From Anseranas semipalmata (Eukaryota; Chordata; Aves; Anseriformes; Anseranatidae), in assembly GCA_013399115.1 (NCBI GenBank), contig VXAA01003297.1, forward strand, positions 205,777-269,776: DNA of 64,000 nucleotides, in the 5' to 3' direction. The notes below the pieces were generated by a model. It saw only the letters and a list, made by a program, of their open reading frames with translations. It ran no database searches and was not told the origin of the DNA. The position numbers were made by a program, and so were the translations under genes. Below are positions 29,076 to 39,496 of the stretch, piece by piece (the first letter of the stretch is position 1; each line of letters opens with the position of its first letter).

Positions 29076-32000
29076 TGTAATCCTAGGTCATGCAAGCTAG
29101 AAAAAATAAATAAATAAAAATGTAGTGCAAATGAAGATGTACGCTATTGCCAAACACAGCCTCAGTGGTAGAATCTAATTTTCATTAGAGACATAACAGT
29201 GGTTTTGCATAATTATACATATATTAATGCCCAACATGCCCATCTTCAGTTAAAATTCATAAATTCAGTTCTAAATAAAAAGCATTGCTCATTGCAGATT
29301 TTTTTCTTTAAAAAAGTAGAAAAATACTTCTAAAAGCTCCAGTCACACTTGCACGGTAGTTTCTTAATCCTGAGAATAACAGGGAGAGCAAAAAGCAAAG
29401 ATTAAGTCAGCTCTCAAGTAGAAACATCACATAAAACACAACAGAAGAGTTTGCTGCTTTTACAAAATGAGGGCAGAAAGGGAGCAGTAAAAAAAACAGT
29501 AGACTTTGGAGCATACCTGGAACTGAGACCCAAAGGAAGGTGTCTCGTGGCCTCTCCCTTTGGTGCTCGCAGTGAAAGCAATACCATAGCATCACACCAA
29601 GGAGCAACACATCCCTGCAAGTGACTAAGCACAGGTTTGGCTGACACCACTATTTACTACATTGCTTGAGGTCAGCATTTGCAAGAGAAGGTTTATTTAC
29701 TTTGATGGAAACATGCAGATACCAGGCAGCAGTGCTAAGGAACAGCCCCAGTCAAAGAAACCCTTCTTCACTCTCCTTGTTTGTTCTTATCTGCTTCTAC
29801 TAACTCCAGGTTCCTTCATTACTCACTAATTGCAAATGACCTTAGGCTGGTTGCCAATTCCCCTCTTTATTACTGAGTTTTCAGGTGGGCCTTGTTTGAG
29901 TGTTGGGGCAGCCTTGGTACTGATCAGATCTCACCTTCCCTATCCCTACACCTGGAGCAGTGCCTGGAAGGTGCTTATTGCTACCAGAAGTGGCAGGGAC
30001 CTGTGTACCTAGAGGCTTTGGGACTCCACAGCAAGCTCTCACATTGCAACCATGCACACAGCTCTAAGGATGCTCTCAAAGCCCTGACATGGCACATTGT
30101 AGAGTTGTTATTAAAATAAATGCAACTTCCCTAGGCACTGCTTCTTCTTTAATTGTACTGATATCCTAGCCAGGGAATAAAGGGAGAAGCTACTACATGG
30201 ATTTGTCTCCATAGAGGCTTATTTAATTCCTTACTTACAGAAAAGGCAAGGACTAGGACATAAGGGAGAGGAAGGCTGGGCTTGAGGGCAGGATTTGGGG
30301 CTGGGAAATGGGTGGGGGAAGGAAAAAAAGAAAGGCAGCATCAAGGAATGGAAAGACAGAAGAGAGGTCTGTTCAAAATGACAACCAAAATCCCTCGTGG
30401 CCATGAATCCCCAGCTCCTCACCTTCTTTTGCTGTCATTAGCACAAAGAAGGAGGAGGAGAGGCTGGGTATAAAGCTCAGCCAGCGTGTGGGGAAACACT
30501 CCTTTCTGACCTGGGTTTCTGGGGGAAGGAGACTGAAACCTCTGTGTCCAAGCCCATGTCCACCCAGGCCAAGTTCTTCCTCATCCTTGTTTCTGGGGCC
30601 TGACAGAGAGTCCTGCTGAGCAGGAGCTGGGAGCTTGGTGCAGGGGAGAAACCCCATCCTCTCTAACTGCTTGCACCTCCTTATCCTTCAGGCTGGCCCC
30701 TGGCTGGGAAGCAGAAGGTCAAAAACACATGTATACGCATCTTGTAACCCGTGCTTGGCAAAGCCAACTCTTCCATAACTGTGCTCTATACCTGACCTGT
30801 GTATGCAAAGCAACTCCAACTTGCCAGGTCCTTGCATGGTCTTCTTTCTCAAGACCCTGAAGTGACATACAGCAGTTCCACCAACAGAGGATGTAGCAGA
30901 AGCAATGCTGAAGCAAGTAGTGGGACTGGGGAAATTGGCTCAGCATAGACATTGATCTCAGGCAAGGAGTGTTAACATGGTGGTGACTCCTGCACTTGAA
31001 AGGGGCTTCAGAAATGTGAGTCTCCACTCTGAAGGAGCCAAATAGCTCAAAGTGTGCAAGGAGACCTGCACAAACAGCCCCTGCTCCTCCCTGTGGGGAC
31101 ATTTAAGCCTGTTGGCAGGGCAAAGGGCTCTCCTACCCCTCTTGCACCCAGATTTGCTCTCAGATCCTTGCTCTCATGTATTCTTCTATCTCCTGCATGC
31201 ACCAATTAAAACCACGTTCATTGTGAGTGCCTCGGCTCGAGCACCTGGCCCTTTAATTGCTGCCATGAAGGGTACAGATGTAGGCGATTCTGAGGCTAGC
31301 AAAGCAGAAAATTAGCATTTAGCGTGAAAATGATACCACTGCATCATCACCAGTGCAAAGCAAACAACACAACCGGCCAGGCTGCCTCCTTCCTGCCCTA
31401 CCTGCATGCTCAGAGCCGTTGGATGCTACAGAGGCCCCACAGCCTCCTGCACCCATGGGTGCTGCCCTTGCAGGGCTGCTATCAGGGACTTGGTGAGCTG
31501 GCATCTGCTTTCTGCCTCTGGACTTGTGATGAATCAGATTTATACACTCGCTTCTGAGATAATCCTCCCTCAAATGTCAGAAGTGCCACATTAGCAGCTG
31601 CACTGATTCCTGCAGGGTTTACAGAGCAAGAAGATGCAGTGGCAGCTAGCAGGAGGCTGGAGGGAAGAAACCTGCACCCGCAGGGTGTCCCTCAGGGTGA
31701 ATCAGCCCAGTCTCAAGCCAGGATTCAGATCTTCACCTCCTCCAGACCCTTAACTAGCTTTCTCCATCGTTATTGCAAATTCCCCTCAGGTCTTTTCACC
31801 TCTTTGTTACACAGGCTGTATTTTTGCCTGGCTGGACACAAATAAACATTACAAACACAAAAGGGAAGGCTGTTTACTGGCCAGGCGGGGATGGAGCCAG
31901 CAGCCCTGGCCCCAGGGTCCCAGCAGCCTGGGGATGTAGGTGAGGGCTTTGCAGCGGTGGTGGGCAGCGAGCAGGAGCAGGGGGGGGCTCTGGATGAGCC

Positions 32001-32555
32001 ACAGAGGGATTTGGGGCTGTTCAACCTTGCCCATGTCAGAAGTGCCTGGGACTGAAAGCAAAAATGCCACGTTATGGGTCAGACGGCCAGCAGGCTCCAG
32101 GATGTCGGGGTCTGGGGCAGAGGCTCCCGCTGGCTGCCAGCACAGTCTCCATTTCACGTGCAGAACCCTGTGGATGTTCGGGTGGATGATAACTGTCCCT
32201 CTGACTCCATGATGAGCAGAGCAGGGGGTGTCCGCCCCAGCCAGGGCCCTGCATGCTGGTGGTTGCTGCGCAGAGACCTCTGCAACTCCTTGCAGTGATG
32301 GACGTGCTGCTCAGGCACTGTCTGCATCAGTGGGACAGGTCGGTCCTGCATCAGCAGTTTGGGCTGTTTATTGCCTCAGTATGCACTTTGAAAAAGAACC
32401 AGTGGTAGATCTGCTTATAAACCACAGCCACCATGCAACAGGTACGTGCCTGTGCCTACATACATGTGCACACATATGCAAAGCAATAGTGGCTATGAGA
32501 GCACAGGGAATAAAAACTGAGTGAGCACCAAGGGATTTTCGGAATAGTCCCTCTG

Positions 32556-32558
<3 letters not shown>

Positions 32559-32597
<39 letters not shown>
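32559..32597. repeat. (ATT)n microsatellite
   Basis: About 13 ATT trinucleotide units without interruption, followed by an AT-rich region to about 32680. Confidence 0.9.
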
Positions 32598-32599
<2 letters not shown>

Positions 32600-35500
32600 C
32601 TTTAATTTTATTTCAATACAATGTTGTTGGTTGCTTTTTTTTTTAATATATAATTTTCTAATTTATTTCCTATGCCTAGACTTACAATAACATCAGAAAC
32701 TAATCAGTGGCCAGCTGTGATTAACAGTCTTTCCCATGTTGTTAACTTCATGTTCAATGGAAGGTCATTTTTTAAAGATTGTGGCAAGAAAGATAAGTGT
32801 ACCTGTTTGTGTGCATGTGTGGGGAATATGTAAGTAGAGGGAATACACACACAAAAGCAGAACTTTTATCCAGGCCACCCCTTCAAGTTGCTCTTGACTC
32901 TTTCTTGGAAATACCTGTAATTATCCAGCATGTGTGTAGCATTTCTGTGTGCAGATTGTATCTTGAAACAAACCCCTCACAAGGCTCAGATAAGGACATG
33001 GGTGAAGGAGTGTGTAAATGGGAACATAAATTAACTGTGACATCTTAATTGAGAGGAGAAATGGGGTCATCTGCTTTCATTGCTATCATCCCAGCAAAGA
33101 TTAGAAGCAGCTAAAGGTGACAGCAGATGTTTTAGAGGAAAGCCCACCTGGTACTTCACATCCAAAGCTGTGATAGCTCGAGGGCAACGCTTATCCCAAG
33201 GACTGGCAGGGTAATAAAGACGCCAGCCTGTACGCGCACCATGTACCTTGGGTTCTTGCGTGATGCTTCCCCTCATGTGTGGGCTGGCAGCTTTCTCCTA
33301 AGAAGGCACTTCACAATTTAAGAACAAAAGCTTGGATTAAAGGTGTTTCACTGAAAAATATTTTCTCTCTGGATTGTCACCCATCACTGATGGTTTGTCT
33401 TCACGTGACACCTGCGCCCATATTAGTGTCTGTGCCTGAAGGAGGCACGGCTGCCCTGTCTGCTTGCGCTGGTGGCTGCTCACCCCTTTTTTTGGAGATG
33501 CTCTGCCAGCTTCTGTGAAGGGACAGCACTACTCCCTTAGCAGCACTGAGGAGAAGGAAGAGAAAGGACATGGTGGCAGCAGGGCTCTGACAGGCAGCAA
33601 ATCCCTGGACAGCACAGAAACATAATTTACAGTGCAAAGATTTCCACCAGGGTGAATATGCTGGAGGAAAGGGAGGGGAAGAGCTGCAGGAGGGGCCGCT
33701 GGTGTTTTGCATGGTGCGATGCAAACCAGAAACAAACAAACAAAAAAAACAGGCCACAGCATCTTCTGAAGTTTTCAGAAATAAAACAGCTGACTGAAAC
33801 AGTGTTAGCCAGAGCGGCTGACATGTGCTGGCCTCCAGGAAAGTACCCTTGGAAATACAGCAACATGGGGGATGTACCCTGCCAGCTGCGTGACCCCCAT
33901 TGCAGGCATGAGCAAAAGGGCAGAGCCCTTATTGCTGTGATGGCTGCTGGAGCAGAAGAGGCATGCTGCAAAGTGGTGGCTGGGCTGCTGGTTTTGGTGG
34001 GGGTGAGAGCTCTTTGCTTGCAAATTGAGCACATCTGCTCTGAAAGTGGCCGGGAGGCATAAATATTGAATATCACATTGCCAGCTCTTGTTCAAAGTGT
34101 GTCAGGATCTTAGCAGAAATAAACATGGGGTTTGGGAATATGCAGAAGAAAGGAAAAGTGCTAGAGAAGAAATATATATATCTAAACGAGAGGGAAGAAA
34201 TGAATGATAATTCAAAGATACTGAGATACTGAGCTCCTACTGGAAGCCAGTGCCTAGCAAGGAACAAAAATAACACGGAAAAACTGAGAAGTAAGGCAGA
34301 TCTCATAAAATGAAGTATGCATGAAGACCAGGGAAGTGAATATTTGGAAAGTCAGATCACATGCAGATAAACTGAACTGGATGGCATACATCCAGGGGCC
34401 TGACTTTGCAAAGCACTGAGCACCTCCTACAAGGTGTGCTGCATGTTTTGTATTTCAGCCCACCAGCAAATCAGCGGGGTTTAATTTTCCTCCTCTCTGT
34501 GAAGTTCTGGTGATGAGAACAAGCAAATCAAAGCTGCCTACCTCCACATCTTCCATAATAAAATTTTGAGTTTTCAGTTGGCAATTGGACGCATGTTGGC
34601 CAAAATAACTCTCCACTTCCAAACCATTGCTATGGCACCTTTTGCTCTCGTTTTGTGGGCACAGGGACATCTCCCGTGGCGCCTTGTGGGCATCTCACTG
34701 GCTGGGGACCCAAATGCACAGCACTGCCAACTTCCCATGAAAGGCAACAGTGGGCATGCAGGTTATTGCTTCCCATGTTTCTAATTTCATAAGGAAGCTT
34801 GTGGTAGTTGCGGTGAGGAATACAGATGAAGATGGAGAAGCCAGGAGAAGAAGTAACTCCAGCAGCATGACTTGTTCATGTGGCAGTGCTGGGAAAGGGT
34901 CTCTGGGCGCAGAAGAAATACTAAATATTGGTGTGTTTTCCATGGGCAGTTTGGAGCGGGTGAGGAGTTTGGGTACTGCTCTGCAGCTGGACTGAAGGAT
35001 GTGGCAAGAGGGGAAAATGTACATGGAGGGCTTAGAAAAAATGATGAAAAGAGGTGGAGAAACTGGTTGGCAAGGCAAGATGAAAAGAGCTAAATGCATC
35101 CAGCTTGGCGAAGCAGGAGCTGAAGCAAGATGAAGCAGCGGTGTTCGAGCATGTGGAGGAGCTTGGCATCGAGCCGGGTGAGGAGATGCTTTTGGTGGCA
35201 AGTGTGGGGAAGAGGAGGGAGTGAAGGTGGCATGGCAGCAGGATGAAAGGAGCAATCTTGGGCTGGCAACAGCAAGGAGCTTCCCAGCAGGAGCTGCTGC
35301 AAAGTGTTCCCCCGTGGGAAGTGGGGAGTATAAGAGGCTGGGCAGATCCTGGGCTGCCCTCAGGTGTTGTCTGGGAGGTAGGTGGGTGATGATGGAGGTT
35401 TTTGCGGGTGCTGACAGCTGGGCATAGCTGGGAAAGGCAGCTCTCACCGGGAGAAACCGCGCAACCTGCCCCGCTACAGAAAGCCCCAGCAGATACACAA

Positions 35501-35630
35501 GGTGATTGCTGGGTGTTAGCATCCTGCGTCCTCCTCGGGAAGGATGGATGTTTCCTGCTTCTTCTTCAAACAGTTAGTAAATAATTTAAAGAGAGAGACA
35601 AAATATTCTCTAAAGATAACCTAGTCTTCT

Positions 35631-35644
35631 GTTTCCATGGCAAC
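35631..35644. promoter_or_regulatory. RFX-type X-box motif
   Basis: GTTTCCATGGCAAC matches the palindromic RFX consensus GTTGCCATGGCAAC at 13 of 14 positions. It lies about 3.2 kb downstream of the CACNA1I coding end. Function is not shown by the sequence. Confidence 0.45.
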
Positions 35645-37747
35645 CTCCTTCCAAAGCTAGAAGCCTTCCGCTCGAGTCATACGGTGCAGGGTGAAATTCC
35701 TCTTGTGGAAAGGTGGAAGCAGTGGCATGACCCCGTTGGGAGGCGAAGGGGAGACCTCATGCGGAGCAGGACTGTCACAAACCCCAAACCACGAGAGAAG
35801 CAAAGAGTTTCTCTTGCAAGTCACTTCCAGGGGGAACTGAGAACAAACGGGGAGCACATCCATCCTGGGGGCTGCTAGTCGCCCCGTGAGGCTACCACCA
35901 CCACCTTTCTCACTGCAGCATGGAGGCAAGGAGGGCTGGCACAGGAGCTGCCACCCTGGAGCAGGAGCAGGGTCTGCAGGATGGTGAGGGGCAGGAGGGC
36001 AGAGACCCAAGGACCTCTGCAGAAGGAGTGGATGGGATTTTGCAGACACAGCAGGTGATTTGGGCTCCTCAGAGGAGGAACTGGGGCCTTCAGGCTACAG
36101 ACTTGCTGTGATACAACCCAGCACCACCTGCACATTCAACAGGCATATATTTCCTTTGATGAGGGAGGAGTATTGATCTGGAAGCCTGGGTGAGTGCCTC
36201 CTGGAGTGTGACCCCTCTCCCCTCCCAACTATCTCAAGTGCAGGCCATACTTCTATCATGACCACATAGCAGGGTATCTTCTAGCACTGTGGAGGCCCAC
36301 CTCCAAGTCTCCTTATGGCCACCTTGCACTCTATACATTGGGCTGTGTGGGATTTGGGTTGATTTAATTTTTTTTTTTTTTTTCTGAAAGCCCTACCTCT
36401 GGCTTCTGGGTTTGAGTTTAAGCCTTGTGTAGCCCGAGTTTGATGTTCAGCCACTTGGGGACTGACTGCCCTCCTTCCCCAAGAACAAGCAAGCACGTGT
36501 CTCATCTCCCCTCTCTGCCCATGGGAGAATGGGCAGGGGCAACTCACCCAAAGAACCACCAGAGCAAAAAAAGCATTTAAAGACCCTTGTTATTGCTTTA
36601 ATAAACCTGGACTGGCAACCTTTCTGCAAGGAGGACCCGGGCTCTCCTGTCCTCTGTCCACAGGTCTGACCTCCCTGCAGTCAGCGTGCACACTGGCAAG
36701 ACAGCAAACACTCCTTTCAGCAAATAAGTGAAGTTCATGTGGTAATTATTCTTTTCCTTTCTGTTGTTTGTCCCATTCGACATGATTATTGTTTACGACT
36801 TCAGTTCGTAAGATGCAGCAGCAGCTTAAAATTCAGACAGGTAACAATAAAACCAGAAAGTCTGTGGTGTGCCACCCACTCTACAATGCCTCAAATGCCA
36901 ACAGGGAGAGCTCTGCTGCAGTGGCCCTCTTGATTTGTTGGAAAAAAATGGGATGGGAATCCACCAGTGATCCCTGCTCTTCTCTGGGTAGTGCATCAGC
37001 CTCCCCATCTCTGCAGGGCTGCTGTCCTCTCTCTGCTGCCCTTCTCTGCTTTCTCTGAGACACCTTAGTGGGGCTTGCCTGGGTCAGGAGGGGACATCCC
37101 AAAGTCTTAGTGCCCCCAGGGTGGCTGGCTGATGCCCCTTCCTCCCCACCTGCAAACCTGGCCAGGGCACGAAACCAGGGAAGATGTGGGCTGGCCCCAG
37201 CAAGAAAGGAGATGCGTGCGGTCACATCGCTGGAAGAGGAACAAGGGACATGGCCCCTGGAGACCTGGCTGCAGCCATGTGGGAGAAGATCACATCCACT
37301 GGATTGCATCCTGGGTCAGGGCTTGGTTCGAGGAGTCGGTCTGCCCTCGCCCACCACCCCGCAGCACATGGATGGTCACCTGTGATGTAGGGCAAGTAGA
37401 ACCACAGCTCCATCCTTCTCCCTCTCCCCTTCTCACCATCTGGTGAGCCAGCCAGGACACAACACAAACGAGCACCCTCACGTCTGTGCTCACACACACA
37501 TACACACGAACACACGTGCCGACGTTCCCTGCTCCCCCCATCCACGGTTGTGTGCTGAGCAGGACTCTGATCCAAGCTACTTTGATGCAAATCAGGAAAA
37601 CGCCAGGGGATGGAGGTGACGCTGGAGAAGAGGCAGAGCCATCACCAAGCCAAGGATGCTTTTGTAGGGTCTTCCTGCTGGGACGTGGGGAAGGGTTGGT
37701 ATCCAGTCAGGGGGCCCACTACGTTTTGTGTTGAAGCCCCCTTTGCT

Positions 37748-37753
37748 TTTATT
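37748..37753 (-). promoter_or_regulatory. Candidate polyadenylation hexamer
   Basis: AATAAA on the minus strand, about 1 kb downstream of the coding end of CACNA1I. No strong GT-rich downstream element was seen, so use of this site is uncertain; the hexamer at 38749-38754 is an alternative. Confidence 0.2.
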
Positions 37754-37785
37754 TGTCCTTTTTAAAATTTTAGTTTTTGTCTTCT

Positions 37786-37788
<3 letters not shown>

Positions 37789-37815
<27 letters not shown>
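37789..37815. repeat. (TA)n microsatellite
   Basis: A pure TA run of about 27 bases, followed by the imperfect continuation gctatagata. Confidence 0.9.
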
Positions 37816-37816
<1 letters not shown>

Positions 37817-38585
37817 GCTATAGATACAAAAATAACAGATAGGTTTCTCTAGAGATGGTTTTTGCACCTTTGGGCTTCTAAAAGAAAATATCGCAATTAC
37901 TGCAAATGAAAGGGGAAAAGTGCAATTTCCCCTCTCCTGTTTACCTCCCTGCCTCTACCACTCCAAATTTCCCTGCATACCTTGCAAATTTTTTTCCCTT
38001 AGCAGTTTTCTTTCTTTGGAACAAAATGCAAAGGACAAAACCAACAAAACAGCAACAAAAATACGCTGTGGAGCCCCCATCCTCTCCACCCATGAGCACG
38101 CCTGCTGTGCTCACACACTCCCTTCAAAGCCAAGCTTTTCACCACAAAACATTTCCTGTGCTCCACGGCTATTTGCTTTTCCCTGCCACCCGGGCCAGAT
38201 TTTCATGTGATTTTCAGCAGTGAATCCACTTTGAGCCAGAGCTCCGCTGCACTACACCAACAGAAGCGCACAATCACTGTTTGGCCAATTTACGCTAGAC
38301 CTGAAGACCTGGCCCACAATTTTTAATGTTTGAAATGGAAGCATGAACAATAAGGAAGTTCCCAGAAACAGGCGAGGCAAGCCCCGGACGCTCTTCCCTT
38401 GCTGCTCAACCCACTTCCCTTCACCCCACCCGGCTCGCCCACCCTCCTTAATTCTGCATAGCACCTCCTTCAGCCCCTATTTGCTCGTTCCTCCTTAGCA
38501 CTCTCTGAAATTCATAATCTCTCGGTAAAAAAAATAAATAAATTGATTTCTCTCTATATATGTATATGTATATAACTAAATGGCT

Positions 38586-38606
38586 GCCAGGTGGCAGTCA
38601 CCTGGC
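38586..38606. repeat. Perfect inverted repeat of two E-boxes
   Basis: Arms gccaggtg and cacctggc pair perfectly around a five-base spacer (gcagt). Each arm contains a CAGGTG/CACCTG E-box, the form bound by ZEB and SNAI family repressors and some bHLH factors. If transcribed in the 3' UTR it would form an 8-base-pair hairpin. Confidence 0.6.
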
Positions 38607-38751
38607 CGGAGGGTCCCGTCCCTCCCAGCCCCATGGCCTTTTCTAGTCACTGTAGTCTCTGCAGTGATGGTCCAGGTCTTGCCCTCGGGCAGGACTGTTC
38701 CCGTATTGCTTGCACTCTCCCACGCCTCTGAGGTACGGTACCAGAGTATTT

Positions 38752-38754
<3 letters not shown>

Positions 38755-38782
<28 letters not shown>
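38755..38782. repeat. (AT)n microsatellite beside the gap
   Basis: A pure alternating AT run of about 28 bases ends just before the N gap. It is a likely cause of assembly failure. Confidence 0.9.
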
Positions 38783-38786
<4 letters not shown>

Positions 38787-38787
38787 G

Positions 38788-38836
38788 NNNNNNNNNNNNN
38801 NNNNNNNNNNNNNNNNNNNNNNNNNNNNNNNNNNNN
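38788..38836. other. Assembly gap (49 N)
   Basis: A run of 49 undetermined bases interrupts the last CACNA1I exon. On its left is a pure AT repeat, on its right very GC-rich coding sequence. The real length of the missing DNA is unknown. The stop codon and the last residues of Cav3.3 are expected in or next to it. Confidence 0.95.
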
Positions 38837-39496
38837 AGACGGCAGCGGGGAGACGTGCTCCCCCGTCCCCAGTCTGCTGGGGCCGTCCGGCTCCTCTCCT
38901 TGCCTGGGTGAGGGGGTGTCCTTGCAGAAGTCCGTCACCCAGGAGGGCATGGAGAGGAAGCCCCGGGGATCGACGGTGTAGAAGGGCTTGGCGTGGTGGG
39001 CGGTGGGGCGGCGGGGCGAGGGGCTGGCGTGGAGGCTGCTGGTGCTGCTGCACTTCTTCCCCAGTGTCAGCCCCGGTGGCGGGGGCGAGAAGAGGGAGGT
39101 CAGCGAGAGGCTGCTGAGGGTCTCCGAGGGCTCGCTGTTGTTGCCGCCCCCCCGCAGGCTGCTGCCCGCCCCCTCCTCGTCCGAGGGGTCCATGGAGTCG
39201 TGGTGGGTGCAGCCGGGGCTGGTGCTCCCGCCGCTGCTGTGGCTCCGCTGGTGCCGACGGATGCTTCGCAGGCTGAAGAGCCCCCGGCCCCGCAGGCTGC
39301 GGCGACGGGAGGCGGGGGATAGGGGCGCTGCCAGGGGTCTTTGGTCACCGCCGGTCGGTACGGGGCACAGGGCCACCGGGAGGTCCAGGGCGCACTGGGG
39401 AGAGTCGCTGAGGTTGAGGCTGTCCTCCAGCGTGGTCTGCAGGCTGCCCGCTGAGCTGCTGCTCCGGCTGTCCAGCGAGGTGTCACTCTCAGGGGC
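38837..39496 (-). CDS. CACNA1I: CACNA1I window exon 18: distal C-terminal tail, 3' end lost in N gap
   Basis: At least 220 codons, residues 811-1030. It opens [10 protein letters not shown] and [20 protein letters not shown], then gives [38 protein letters not shown] and MDPSDEEG, the signature Cav3.3 tail. The block [13 protein letters not shown] follows, then a proline-rich stretch and [15 protein letters not shown]. The frame is still open at SPLPS, where the N run starts. Human Cav3.3 ends soon after this point in a basic tetrapeptide, so only a short peptide and the stop are probably missing. The exon is very GC-rich compared with its surroundings. The acceptor is ccctag. Confidence 0.93.

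Larger units (their letters stand above)
25748..37699. other. Non-coding, no gene seen
   Basis: GC content rises towards the gene. The longest open frame (34695-35522, minus, 275 codons) is a product of a purine-rich plus strand and shows no domain. A nine-G run lies at about 26439. X-box motifs at 29062 and 35631 and the ATT repeat at 32559 are listed separately. The far right may include distal CACNA1I 3' UTR. Confidence 0.6.
37700..38787 (-). other. Probable CACNA1I 3' untranslated region
   Basis: The region directly downstream of the last visible coding sequence has no continued Cav3.3 frame and is the natural place for the 3' UTR; mammalian CACNA1I has a long one. Two AATAAA hexamers occur on the gene strand, at 38749-38754 and 37748-37753. 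The left limit is arbitrary. It also holds two AT microsatellites and a perfect E-box inverted repeat (38586-38606). This is inference; no transcript evidence is available. Confidence 0.35.

Noticed and set aside
34695..35522. 275-codon open frame on the minus strand
   Set aside because: The plus strand is purine-rich, so the reverse strand has few stop codons by composition. The product is low-complexity (L, P, S, A) with no domain or splice context.
36361..36385. ATTAAA-like hexamer with an adjacent long T run (A run on the gene strand)
   Set aside because: Could suggest a polyadenylation site or retrocopy tail, but no gene-like body is attached, and the run is more simply a homopolymer.
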